From assembly GCF_900117425.1 (NCBI RefSeq), contig NZ_FPEH01000011.1:186001-250000 (forward strand): a stretch of 64,000 bases of DNA, written 5' to 3'. The notes under the pieces were generated by a model. It made no database searches. It was not told where the DNA came from and saw nothing but the letters and a program-made list of their open reading frames with translations. A program made the translations under genes and the position numbers. Source of the stretch: Novosphingobium sp. NDB2Meth1 (GTDB lineage: Bacteria; Pseudomonadota; Alphaproteobacteria; Sphingomonadales; Sphingomonadaceae). Numbering within the stretch: position 1 is the stretch's first letter; every line of letters starts with the position of its first letter. Of this stretch, positions 8,738 to 19,504 are shown piece by piece.

Positions 8738-10411
8738 ATGGCCGCCCAGTACGCCTACGTCATGAAGAACATGACCAAGACCTTCCCCGGCGCGCCCAAG
8801 CCCGTGCTGAAGGACATCAACCTGCAGTTCTACCAGGGAGCCAAGATCGGCATCGTCGGCCCCAACGGTGCGGGCAAGTCGACGCTGATCAAGATCATGG
8901 CCGGCATCGACAAGGACTACACCGGCGAAGCCTGGCCGGGCGAGAACATCACCGTCGGCTACCTCGAGCAGGAACCCCAGCTCGACGAGACCAAGACGGT
9001 GCTCGAGAACGTCAAGGACGGCGCGCGCGAGATCGCCGACATGGTCGACCGCTTCAACGCCATCGGCATGGAAATGGCCGAGGAAGACGCCGACTTCGAC
9101 GCGCTCGGCGCCGAAATGGCCGAACTGCAGGACAAGATCGACGCGGTCGACGGCTGGACGCTCGACAACCAACTCGAAATCGCGATGGAAGCCCTGCGCT
9201 GCCCGCCGGGCGACTGGCCGGTGAACAGCCTCTCGGGCGGCGAAAAGCGCCGCGTCGCGCTCACCCGCCTGCTGATCCAGAAGCCCTCGATCCTGCTGCT
9301 GGACGAGCCGACCAACCACCTCGATGCCGAAAGCGTCAACTGGTTGGAAAACCATCTCAAGGACTATGCGGGCGCGGTGCTGATGATCACCCACGACCGC
9401 TACTTCCTCGACAACGTCGTCGGCTGGATCCTCGAACTCGATCGCGGCAAGTACTTCCCCTACGAGGGCAACTACTCGACCTACCTCGAGAAGAAGGCCA
9501 AGCGGCTCGAGCAGGAAGCGCGCGAAGACGAAGGCCGCCAGAAGGCCATCGCGCAGGAACTCGAGTGGATCCGGCAGGGGCCGAAGGGCCGCCAGACCAA
9601 GTCCAAGGCGCGTATCAAGGCGTTCGACCAGCTCGTCGAATCCGCCGAGAACCGCCCCATCGGCAAAGCCCAGATCGTCATCCAGGTGCCCGAACGCCTC
9701 GGCGGCAAGGTGATCGAGGCCAAGAACATCTCCAAGGCCTATGGCGACAAGCTCCTGTTCGAGAACCTCTCGTTCATGCTCCCCCCCGGCGGCATCGTCG
9801 GCGTGATCGGGCCGAACGGCGCCGGCAAATCCACGCTGTTCAAGCTCATCACCGGACAGGAGCAGCCCGACAGCGGCACGATCGAGATCGGCCAGACGGT
9901 CCACCTCGGCTACGTCGACCAGAGCCGCGACCACCTCGATCCGTCGAAGAACGTCTGGGAGGAAATCTCCGACGGGCTCGATTACATGAAGGTCAACAAG
10001 CAGGACATGTCGACGCGCGCCTACGTGGGCGCGTTCAACTTCAAGGGTCAGGACCAGCAGAAGAACGTCGGCAAGCTCTCGGGCGGTGAACGCAACCGCG
10101 TGCACATGGCCAAGATGCTCAAGGCCGGCGGCAACGTCCTCCTGCTCGACGAGCCGACCAACGACCTCGACGTCGAAACGCTGCGTGCGCTGGAAGACGC
10201 GATCGAGAACTTCGCGGGCTGCGCCGTGGTCATCAGCCACGACCGCTTCTTCCTCGACCGCCTCGCCACGCACATCCTCGCCTTCGAGGGCAACAGCCAC
10301 GTCGAATGGTTCGAAGGCAACTTCGAAGCCTATGAGGAAGACAAGCGCCGCCGTCTGGGCGATGCGGCGGACCGGCCGACGCGCCTCGCCTACAAGAAGC
10401 TGACGCGCTGA
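8738..10411 (+). CDS. ettA: ABC-F translational throttle protein EttA
   Basis: A 557-residue soluble ABC-F protein with two nucleotide-binding domains and no membrane segments. Each half has its own Walker A (GPNGAGKST), signature (LSGGEKRRVAL, then LSGGERNRVHM) and Walker B (LLLDEPTNHLD, then LLLDEPTNDLD). The linker between them contains the charged 'RQGPKGRQTKSKARI' helix that reaches toward the ribosome in this family. EttA binds the ribosomal E site and gates the first peptide bond according to ATP/ADP. The start is the ATG of MAAQYAYVM, preceded by AAGGA at seven bases. It is divergent from the M28 peptidase. Confidence 0.95.
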   Translation: MAAQYAYVMKNMTKTFPGAPKPVLKDINLQFYQGAKIGIVGPNGAGKSTLIKIMAGIDKDYTGEAWPGENITVGYLEQEPQLDETKTVLENVKDGAREIADMVDRFNAIGMEMAEEDADFDALGAEMAELQDKIDAVDGWTLDNQLEIAMEALRCPPGDWPVNSLSGGEKRRVALTRLLIQKPSILLLDEPTNHLDAESVNWLENHLKDYAGAVLMITHDRYFLDNVVGWILELDRGKYFPYEGNYSTYLEKKAKRLEQEAREDEGRQKAIAQELEWIRQGPKGRQTKSKARIKAFDQLVESAENRPIGKAQIVIQVPERLGGKVIEAKNISKAYGDKLLFENLSFMLPPGGIVGVIGPNGAGKSTLFKLITGQEQPDSGTIEIGQTVHLGYVDQSRDHLDPSKNVWEEISDGLDYMKVNKQDMSTRAYVGAFNFKGQDQQKNVGKLSGGERNRVHMAKMLKAGGNVLLLDEPTNDLDVETLRALEDAIENFAGCAVVISHDRFFLDRLATHILAFEGNSHVEWFEGNFEAYEEDKRRRLGDAADRPTRLAYKKLTR

Positions 10412-10420
10412 GGCTTCAGC

Positions 10421-11065
10421 TCACGGCGCAATCCATCCGCCGGACCATGGGCTGGAGGCATCCGGGCGCGTAAATCGGGCGCGGGTCCCGCCTCCGTTGT
10501 CCAGCCTGAGCCAATCGAGGCTGCGCACTTCGATCAGCAGCACCGCAAAGTTGCTGCGACCGGGCAGCGTTTCGTCGACGGTCGGGCTGCGACGGGAAAG
10601 CGCCTCCGGGATCGCGGAGCCCGCCGCTTCGAGCATGCCGCCGGGTCCGGTTTCGGCCAGATAGCAGCGGCGGCTGGAAGGCGCTGTCCTGCTCCACGCC
10701 GCATCGACCACGAATCCGGCATGCTCGATTCGCCCCACCCCGCGCATGCGCAGCTGCACGCGGGCGTCGGGATCGTAAGCCAGCACGCTCACCGGCGCAC
10801 CCTCCCCGATCAGGGCCACCTTGGGGCTGCGCAGATCGGTGTGAAACCGCAAGCACGCGAGATCGGCGCTGGCCTCGCGCAGCACCATCATGCGCAGATC
10901 GCCGTCCGCCGTGCCCACCACTGGCGTATGCATCGCCTGCTTGCGGTCACGCGCAGCAGCGGCCAATCGCCGGGCTGCATCGGCAAGAACGTCATCGAGC
11001 GTCCATTCCAAATCCGTTTCTCCCGGACCCGCCAACCTGAATGGCAGGCCATCCACTTGGTTCAT
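10421..11065 (-). CDS. Pyridoxamine 5'-phosphate oxidase-fold flavin-binding protein
   Basis: A 214-residue protein of the PPOX split-barrel class. Markers are 'MHTPVVGTADGDLRMMVLRE', the 'LRFHTDLRSPKV' FMN-phosphate-binding segment and the 'AWSRTAPSSRRCYL' block that follows in PdxH-like proteins. It lacks the full PdxH C-terminus, so it is probably a PPOX-like oxidoreductase of unassigned substrate rather than the vitamin B6 enzyme. It is convergent with ettA (9 bp apart) and divergent from the RcnB-like gene. Confidence 0.75.
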   Translation of the reverse strand: MNQVDGLPFRLAGPGETDLEWTLDDVLADAARRLAAAARDRKQAMHTPVVGTADGDLRMMVLREASADLACLRFHTDLRSPKVALIGEGAPVSVLAYDPDARVQLRMRGVGRIEHAGFVVDAAWSRTAPSSRRCYLAETGPGGMLEAAGSAIPEALSRRSPTVDETLPGRSNFAVLLIEVRSLDWLRLDNGGGTRARFTRPDASSPWSGGWIAP

Positions 11066-11148
11066 TCCCGCGACAGCGCGACTCGGATACTTACACGATC
11101 ATGACAAGAGCTGGATCGATCGCGACTCAGCCAACGGGAGCCGGGACC

Positions 11149-12279
11149 ATGGCCGCCAAGTCCGTTTTGAAGAGCAGCACTTCCGCCCTTCTCGCCCTCG
11201 TGCTGGGCACCGCGATGCTGCTGCCGGATGCCGCCTTCGCGCAGGAACGCCAGGATCGCGGCGAGCGCGGCGCCGGCCGGATGGAGCGGCAGGAACGCGC
11301 CGCGCCGATGCAGGCGCCCGCCTGGCAGAACCGCGCTCCCGCCCCTGCACCCGCCCCTGCACCCGCCCCGCAGCAGCCAAGCTGGTCGGGCCGCCCCACG
11401 TTCTCGCAAGGCAGCGGCCCCGCGCCGCAGCCGCAGCGTGATGGCGGCTGGCAAGGTCGACCCGCATGGCAGGGTAGCGGCAATGGCGGCGGAGACCGCG
11501 AGCGCGGTGATCGCGGCAATGGCGCCTATGCCAATGGCCAGCCCCCATTTGGCGGCCGCCCCGGCTGGAACAACAACGGCGCCCCGCAGGCGACGCCGGG
11601 CAGCGCGCCGACGTGGCAGGGCCGCAACCCCACCTACGTCGATCCCGCCCGAAATCCGCAGGCCAACCGCGACAACCGCTGGGCCGAAGGCCGCGGCGAC
11701 CAGCGGGGCGACCAGCGCGATTGGCAGCGTGATCGGGATCGGGATCGCGATGGCCAGCGCGACTGGCAGCGCGATCGGAACAACAACAACTGGCAAGGCC
11801 GTGACAACCGCTGGGCGGGCAACAACGGCTGGCGCGGCAACAATGGCTGGCAGGGCCGCGACGACCGCCGCTGGGGCTACAACAACGGCTGGCGCGGGGA
11901 CGACCGCCGCTGGGGCTACAACAACGGCTGGCGCGGAAATGCCTGGGGTTACAACAACAACTGGCGCCGCTGGGACCGCGACGGCTGGCGGCGAGACAAC
12001 CGCTACGACTGGTACGGCTGGCGCAACCGCCACCGCAGCACGTTCAGCCTCGGCTTCTATTCCGCGCCGTGGCGGGGCTATTCCTACAGCCGCTTCGCCA
12101 TCGGCGTCACCATCGGCGCCCCGTTCTACGACGAGCGCTACTGGATCGCCGATCCCTGGGCCTATCGCCTCCCCGATGCCTGGGGCCCCTACCGCTGGGT
12201 CCGCTACTATGACGACGCGCTGCTGGTGGATATCTACACCGGCGAAGTCGTCGACGCCATCTACGACATCTTCTGGTGA
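11149..12279 (+). CDS. RcnB-family exported protein with Asn/Trp/Arg-rich repeats
   Basis: A 376-residue protein with a signal peptide (cleavage near AFA-QE, residue 31), a long low-complexity middle and a C-terminal RcnB domain recognisable by 'YWIADPWAYRLP', 'WVRYYDDALLVDIYTGEVVDAIYDIFW'-type sequence. In enterobacteria RcnB is a periplasmic factor in nickel/cobalt homeostasis; sphingomonads carry many paralogues with no proven role. Residues about 60-310 are rich in Gly, Asn, Arg, Trp and Gln with repeated 'NNGWRG' units and a duplicated 13-residue block. The start after GGGAG was chosen over an ATG 48 bases upstream because the signal peptide then begins normally. Confidence 0.8.
   Translation: MAAKSVLKSSTSALLALVLGTAMLLPDAAFAQERQDRGERGAGRMERQERAAPMQAPAWQNRAPAPAPAPAPAPQQPSWSGRPTFSQGSGPAPQPQRDGGWQGRPAWQGSGNGGGDRERGDRGNGAYANGQPPFGGRPGWNNNGAPQATPGSAPTWQGRNPTYVDPARNPQANRDNRWAEGRGDQRGDQRDWQRDRDRDRDGQRDWQRDRNNNNWQGRDNRWAGNNGWRGNNGWQGRDDRRWGYNNGWRGDDRRWGYNNGWRGNAWGYNNNWRRWDRDGWRRDNRYDWYGWRNRHRSTFSLGFYSAPWRGYSYSRFAIGVTIGAPFYDERYWIADPWAYRLPDAWGPYRWVRYYDDALLVDIYTGEVVDAIYDIFW
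11860..11937 (+). repeat. Two tandem 39-bp copies inside the RcnB-like gene
   Basis: Two adjacent copies of a 39-base unit, identical except for the last base, encode DDRRWGYNNGWRG twice. Shorter relatives (NNGWRG, NNGWQG) flank them. A tandem this exact suggests recent duplication by slippage or unequal crossing-over, so length variation between strains is likely. Confidence 0.85.
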
Positions 12280-12285
12280 ACCGGC

Positions 12286-12316
12286 GGCCGGGCGGGCATT
12301 GAGCGCTCGCCCGGCC
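12286..12316 (+). terminator. GC hairpin after the RcnB-like gene
   Basis: A perfect 9-bp stem, GGCCGGGCG / CGCCCGGCC, with a 13-base loop begins 6 bases after the stop codon. No T-run follows, so it may act as a Rho-assisted terminator or simply protect the 3' end. Confidence 0.4.
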
Positions 12317-12411
12317 TGCCTTCCTCGCGCGGCCTAGGAGAATGATTAGTTCTGTCCGCCGGGATTGCGTCCATAGTTCGCTCCATCACCGCGCCGTGCC
12401 GGGAGCAAACC

Positions 12412-13770
12412 ATGCCCAAAGCCAGCCCGCAGCCCCATGCCCCCGATACGGCGCCGATCCCGATCACCAATTTCACCAAGGATCGCTACGTCTCGCGCGA
12501 ATGGATGGAGCGGGAGCGAGACCACCTCTGGGCGCGGACATGGCTCGTTGCCGGCATGGCCGCCGATGTCGCCGCGCCGGGGCAGTACTTCACCTTCGAG
12601 ATCGGCGCCGAAAGCATACTGATCGCGCGCGGCGCCGACGGCGGCTTGCGCGCCATGCACAACGCCTGCACGCACCGCGGCACGCGCCTTGTCACCGAAC
12701 CGCTCGGCACCTTGCGCAAAGTCGTCTGCCCCTATCATGCCTGGGCTTACGGGCTTGATGGCGAACTTCAGGGCGTCCCGGGCGCCGCGCGCTTCTCCAA
12801 CGGCATTCCCAAGCGCGATCTCGCGCTGAAGCCGGTCGAGGTGGAGGAAGCCCTCGGCATGGTCTTCGTCCGCCTCGTCCCCGCCGGCCCCACCATCGCC
12901 GAGTTCCTCGCACCGATTGCAGAGCTCATCGCGCCCTACCGGTTGGAGGCGATGACCGTCAGCAATGACCAGACCGTTTCGCACACCTGCAACTGGAAGG
13001 CGATCCTCGACAATTTTGCCGAACTCTACCACGTCCCCTTCATCCACCCCTTGCACCGCCGCATGTTCGAATGCGCCGCGGCGCCATTCGAATTGTTCGA
13101 TCATGGCCACACCGCCGTCTATGTCGAAGGTGGCACCACCGATTCCGGCTTCCCCGTACCCGAAGCGCCGACCGATCTTCTCGCCATGCAACTGCAAGCC
13201 TTCGGCCTCGATCCGGCGGACTTCAAGGGCCGCGTCCCCGCCATCCGCCCCGCGCTGCAACGCGCCAAGCGCAAGGTCGCCGAGGCGCGCGGCATCGACT
13301 ACAGCGCGTTCTCCGACGCCCAGCTGAGCGACGTCTGGCAGTTCAACCTCTTCCCCAACGTGATCCTCTCGATCACCCCCGAAAGCGCCTGGCTGATGCG
13401 CTCACGTCCCGATGCCACCGATCCGGGCAAGAGCCACTTCGACATGATCACGCTGGTCCAGTTCCACGGCACCGAGCAGGATGTCGCCAAGGCCAAGGGC
13501 GAGGACGGCGTCGAAGCCGGCACCCACTTCCGCCTAAACGGCCCCCGCCCCGCGGATTACCAGCGCCCGCAGCGCGACAGCTTCACCCACGAGGACATCA
13601 TCGCCGGCCGCAAGACGATGACCGTGACCATCGACGAGGACATCTCCCTCCTCGCCCGCGTCCAGCAGGGTATGGCCTCAAGCGGGTTCGAGGCGGTCTG
13701 GCTGAGCGACGAGGAAGCGCGGGTGCAGCACTTCCATGATGCGCTGGATGCCGCGCTGGCGGGGGAGTGA
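12412..13770 (+). CDS. Aromatic ring-hydroxylating oxygenase, alpha subunit (Rieske)
   Basis: A 452-residue Rieske non-haem iron oxygenase large subunit. The [2Fe-2S] ligands are C86 and H88 in NACTHRG and C106 and H109 in VVCPYHAW, with the standard 17-residue spacing. The catalytic domain contains 'NFAELYHVPFIHPLH', providing the His ligands of the mononuclear iron. A GGGAG ribosome-binding site precedes the ATG. No beta subunit, ferredoxin or reductase gene is adjacent, so it probably uses electron carriers encoded elsewhere. The substrate is unknown: the family covers aromatic acids, quaternary amines and aryl ethers. Confidence 0.9.
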   Translation: MPKASPQPHAPDTAPIPITNFTKDRYVSREWMERERDHLWARTWLVAGMAADVAAPGQYFTFEIGAESILIARGADGGLRAMHNACTHRGTRLVTEPLGTLRKVVCPYHAWAYGLDGELQGVPGAARFSNGIPKRDLALKPVEVEEALGMVFVRLVPAGPTIAEFLAPIAELIAPYRLEAMTVSNDQTVSHTCNWKAILDNFAELYHVPFIHPLHRRMFECAAAPFELFDHGHTAVYVEGGTTDSGFPVPEAPTDLLAMQLQAFGLDPADFKGRVPAIRPALQRAKRKVAEARGIDYSAFSDAQLSDVWQFNLFPNVILSITPESAWLMRSRPDATDPGKSHFDMITLVQFHGTEQDVAKAKGEDGVEAGTHFRLNGPRPADYQRPQRDSFTHEDIIAGRKTMTVTIDEDISLLARVQQGMASSGFEAVWLSDEEARVQHFHDALDAALAGE

Positions 13771-13910
13771 CGGAGCGGACGGCGAGCTCAGCAGCTCTCC
13801 TCGGCGCGTCCATCGTGCTTAACCACCGTCACCGCGTTCGAATTGCCGCCTTGTCCGTGGAAGGATATGCAGGCCGACGCATGTTGTGCGGCTGAGCAGG
13901 GGGGGAGACC

Positions 13911-15659
13911 ATGCGCCAGTATTTCGTCATCGCGACGGCGGTTGCGCTCTTGCTTTCCGGCACAGGGCAGCTCGCGGAGGCGGCTTCCCCGGCCGCCGCC
14001 GGTGCCGCCGCCCCTTGGGCCGACCTTGTCCTCATCGACGGCGTCGTACACACGGGCGATCCGCAGCAAACGACCGCCGAAGCAATCGCCGTCACAGGAG
14101 AACGCATCGCGTATGTCGGCACGACGGCCGGCGCTCGCGCGCTGATCGGCCCCAAGACCCGAGTTGTCGAGCTCGACGGCCGGGCGGTGCTACCGGGATT
14201 TCAGGACTCGCACGTGCACCCTGCGGATATCCCTGACCCTCAGCGCTTGGTCGATCTGCATGGGCTCACGCGCCGTGACGAGATTCTCGAACGTATCCGC
14301 AGTTTCGCGGCCGCGCATCCGGCGCTGCCCTGGATCCAGGGGGACGGCTGGGACGAGGTTGCCTTCCTGCCAAGCGGGCAGCCGAACCGGCGCGAACTCG
14401 ATGCCGTTGTGCCCGACCGCCCGGCCTATCTCACCAACAACTCCGGTCACGAGGGCTGGGCGAACAGCCGCGCCCTTGCCGCCGCCAATATCGGCCGCGA
14501 AACCCCGGACCCATCGAACGGGCGAATAGAACACGACGCCGACGGCGAGCCGTCCGGAGCCCTTCAGGAATCCGCGGCGATGGAACTGGTGGAGCGCGTC
14601 ATCGCGCCGCCGACTGCCGAAGACTATCAACGCACACTGACGGCGGCCCTCAACACGATGAATGCGCAAGGCATCACCGCGCTGGAAGATGCAATGACGA
14701 GACCGGAAATCGCGGCTGCGTACAAGGCGCTCGATGCGTCCAGCCGCCTCCCGATGCGGGTTCATATGTGTCTCGCGCATCGCGCCGAAGACCCGGACGA
14801 GCCGCAAATTCGCCGATTCATAGCTGAACGGCGCGCCTTTTCAGGCCGGCGGACAAAGGCCGACTGCGTGAAGGTCTTTCTAGACGGAGCATACGGATCG
14901 CACACTGTCGCGCTGCTCGAGCCCTACGCGGATGGACTGCAATATGGCCGCGGCGAGATCTTCATCGCGCAGCAGCGCCTGAACCGCATCGTCACCCGCC
15001 TCGACCGTTTGGGTTTTCGGGTGCATTTCCATGCGCAGGGCGATGGGGCCGTCCGCGCCGCGCTTGATGCGGTTGCGGCTGCGCGCCATGCCAACGGTGA
15101 TCACGGGCCGATGCATACAATCGCGCACGTCAACCTCGTCGCCGCAGCAGACCTCCCTCGCTTCCGCTCGCTTCGGGTCGCGGCGAACATGTCGCCGCTC
15201 TGGAGCCGGCAGGATCCCTGGGAGCGAGTGTTCGCGCCGCGCCTGTTCGGTATGGCGCGGGTAGGGAAACTGTTTCCGACGCGGCAACTGCTGGAAAATC
15301 ACGCGCTCCTCGTCTGGGGGTCGGACTGGCCCGTGACGGGCGTAAGTCCCGTCGAGGGCCTCGAGACCGCCGTCACGCGTCGCTACGCGGGCGGTCGCGA
15401 TCCAGAGGGGAAGGAAGACCTCCCCCTCAATGCAGCGGAGTCGCTGACGCTGGCCGAAGCGATCGCCGCATACACCGTCAACGGGGCCCGGTTGCAGGGA
15501 GAGGCCGGCGAGCGCGGAACGCTCACATCCGGGAAGCTCGCCGACTTCGTCGTTCTTGACCGTGATCCCTATGCCGTCCCAGTGCTCGCGATCCATGAGG
15601 CTCGTGTCGAACTTACCGTTCTCGGCGGTGCCGTCGTCTACGAGGCCACCAAGCATTGA
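13911..15659 (+). CDS. Exported amidohydrolase (amidohydrolase 3, YtcJ-like)
   Basis: A 582-residue metal-dependent amidohydrolase with a signal peptide (residues 1-24, ending LAEA-ASP), so probably periplasmic. The composite beta-sandwich start (DLVLIDGVVHTGD, ITGERIAYVG-type) leads into 'VLPGFQDSHVHP', whose HxH binds the first metal; 'FHAQGDGAV' and 'HTIAHVNLV' supply further His ligands, and 'VWGSDWPVTGVSP' has the catalytic Asp. The C-terminus closes with 'GTLTSGKLADFVVLDRDP'. YtcJ-like enzymes have broad or unknown amide/ester substrates. It stands alone, with more AT-tolerant codon choice than its neighbours. Confidence 0.85.
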   Translation: MRQYFVIATAVALLLSGTGQLAEAASPAAAGAAAPWADLVLIDGVVHTGDPQQTTAEAIAVTGERIAYVGTTAGARALIGPKTRVVELDGRAVLPGFQDSHVHPADIPDPQRLVDLHGLTRRDEILERIRSFAAAHPALPWIQGDGWDEVAFLPSGQPNRRELDAVVPDRPAYLTNNSGHEGWANSRALAAANIGRETPDPSNGRIEHDADGEPSGALQESAAMELVERVIAPPTAEDYQRTLTAALNTMNAQGITALEDAMTRPEIAAAYKALDASSRLPMRVHMCLAHRAEDPDEPQIRRFIAERRAFSGRRTKADCVKVFLDGAYGSHTVALLEPYADGLQYGRGEIFIAQQRLNRIVTRLDRLGFRVHFHAQGDGAVRAALDAVAAARHANGDHGPMHTIAHVNLVAAADLPRFRSLRVAANMSPLWSRQDPWERVFAPRLFGMARVGKLFPTRQLLENHALLVWGSDWPVTGVSPVEGLETAVTRRYAGGRDPEGKEDLPLNAAESLTLAEAIAAYTVNGARLQGEAGERGTLTSGKLADFVVLDRDPYAVPVLAIHEARVELTVLGGAVVYEATKH

Positions 15660-15690
15660 CCGGGCCCTGACTGGCGTCCCGCGCAGTTTC

Positions 15691-16094
15691 TCAAGCGCCC
15701 GCCGCCCCCAATTGCGCTTTCACTGCGTCCACATCGCCCAGCACCCACAGCTCTTCGATCCGCCCCTCGGCAAAGCCGAAGAACGCCGCGCCCGCCCAGC
15801 TGATCTCGCGCCCGGTCGCCTCCACGCCGAAAAACGGCCCCCGATGCACCCCCGCAAACCGCAGCCGCACCGCCGCGCGCTCGCCCTGCTCGATGATCTC
15901 CAGAATGGTGCAGGTATAGCCGCCCAGCGCCGCATGGACCGCGCGCATGTAGTCGACAAAGCCATCCACCCTGCGCTTCTCCGGCCCCAGCGAGCCGCGG
16001 AACCGGAAGTCCGGCGCAAGGATTTCATGCGCCAGCGCCTCGTCCGCGCGGTTCCACACTTCGTGGTAGAACCGCTCGATCAGCTGCGTAGGAG

Positions 16095-16098
<4 letters not shown>
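15691..16098 (-). CDS. SnoaL/NTF2-like protein, TTG start overlapping rsh
   Basis: A 135-residue protein of the NTF2-like alpha+beta barrel family, with 'ERFYHEVWNRADEALAHEILAPDF' at the N-terminus and a 'GREISWAGAAFFGFAEGRIEELWVLGD' C-terminal half typical of SnoaL-like ester cyclases. The only plausible start is TTG, which overlaps the rsh stop as TTGA, so translation is probably coupled to rsh. No catalytic role can be assigned; many such proteins bind small hydrophobic ligands. Confidence 0.75.
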
Positions 16099-18185
<2,087 letters not shown>

Positions 18186-18299
18186 GTCTGACTAAGATGG
18201 CCTCTGCCCGGCGCTTCCGACAAGGGAAAATGCCGCCGATGCGCAAATCTTTCATGCCTATGTTGCCATAGCGAGACCGGGGCGGCACGGTGGGGACCA

Positions 18300-19496
18300 A
18301 TGAGCGACCAAGATCTCGGCATAAGGCTGAAGGCCAACCTGCGCACGCTCTCGTGGCTCGATGCCGGACGCGTGCGGGTCTATGCCGCCATGATCCTCGT
18401 CGCCTATATTCCGATGATGGTGAAGGTGTTCCGCGAGGCGACCGGCACTGTTGGCAGCGATTTCCTCGCCTTCTGGGGCACCGGGCGCCTGCTGCTCTCC
18501 GGCCCTGCTCCGCGCGTCTATGATCTCGTGGCCGAACACGCCGCGCAAATGGCGGCGGGCACCGGGCAGATGGTCGCCTATGTCAATCCGCCGCCGTTTC
18601 TGTTCCTTGCCGCGCCCTTGGGATTGATGCCCTATGCCGTGGCGTGGATCGTCTGGGCGCTCGCCGGATGGGCCCTGTGGTTTCTCGTCGCTCGCCGCGC
18701 GTTGCCCGGTGCAGGCGCTGCCGGAGCGCTCGTCGTGCTCGCCTTCCCCGGCGCCTACCTCGCCGCCAGCCATGCGCAGAACGGCTTCATCACCGGCGCA
18801 TTGCTGATCGCCGCCGTGCTCACGCTGCGCCGCTCGCAGGCGCTCTCCGGCGCGCTGTTCGGCCTCCTCGTGATCAAGCCGCATCTCGCGCTGCTGGTCC
18901 CCTTCTGGCTCGCCGCCGGGCGCAAATGGACGGCCATCGCCGCTGCCGCTGCCTCGGCCTTCGCGCTATGCCTCGCCTCGCTCGCCGTGTTCGGGCTGGA
19001 GACCTGGCGCGCCTATCCGCAGAGCTTCGAAGTCAGCCAGTACCTGATGAACCAGCCCAGCGCCGAGTTCTTCCTGCGCATGTGCACGCCCTATGCCGCC
19101 CTGCGCGTCCTCTTCGGCAGCACAGTGGCACTCTATGGGCAGGCCGTCATCACGGCCATAACCGGCGCGCTCGCCTGCCTCTACTGGCGCCGTGCCCCCT
19201 CGGTCGAAGCCGCCGGCGCCATGCTTCTCGCCGCCACCGCGCTCGCCTCACCCTACCTGTTCAGCTACGACTTGCCGTTTCTGATCATGCCAATGGCGTT
19301 CCTCATCGGCATGGGCCACCGCGAGGGCTGGCGGCCCTGGGAGAAGACGCTGCTGGTGCTGATCTGGCTCGCCCCCCTCGCCACCCGAGCCGCCGCGCTG
19401 CCACTGGGGCTCAACCTCATGCCGATCCCCGCCGCGATCCTCGTCGGCCTTGTCTGGACGACCTGGGCGCCGCAGAAGGTGGCCAAAGCCACCTGA
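18300..19496 (+). CDS. GT87-family integral membrane glycosyltransferase (DUF2029)
   Basis: A 398-residue polytopic membrane protein with about nine to ten hydrophobic segments. The first loop holds 'VGSDFLAFWGTGRLLLSGPAPRVYD', the acidic periplasmic loop typical of GT-C transferases of the DUF2029/GT87 family; later 'VNPPPFLFLAAPLGLMP' and 'SHAQNGFITGALL' are also family-like. Members use polyprenyl-phosphate sugars, for example mannosyltransferases in actinobacteria; donor and acceptor here are unknown. It is divergent from rsh and convergent with hemF (8 bp between stops). Confidence 0.8.
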   Translation: MSDQDLGIRLKANLRTLSWLDAGRVRVYAAMILVAYIPMMVKVFREATGTVGSDFLAFWGTGRLLLSGPAPRVYDLVAEHAAQMAAGTGQMVAYVNPPPFLFLAAPLGLMPYAVAWIVWALAGWALWFLVARRALPGAGAAGALVVLAFPGAYLAASHAQNGFITGALLIAAVLTLRRSQALSGALFGLLVIKPHLALLVPFWLAAGRKWTAIAAAAASAFALCLASLAVFGLETWRAYPQSFEVSQYLMNQPSAEFFLRMCTPYAALRVLFGSTVALYGQAVITAITGALACLYWRRAPSVEAAGAMLLAATALASPYLFSYDLPFLIMPMAFLIGMGHREGWRPWEKTLLVLIWLAPLATRAAALPLGLNLMPIPAAILVGLVWTTWAPQKVAKAT

Positions 19497-19504
19497 ACCT
19501 GAAG

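Noticed and set aside
8570..10300. Long leftward frame continuing from the M28 peptidase through the ettA region
   Set aside because: It is the antisense shadow of ettA; the M28 protein has its own signal peptide and ribosome-binding site at 8569.
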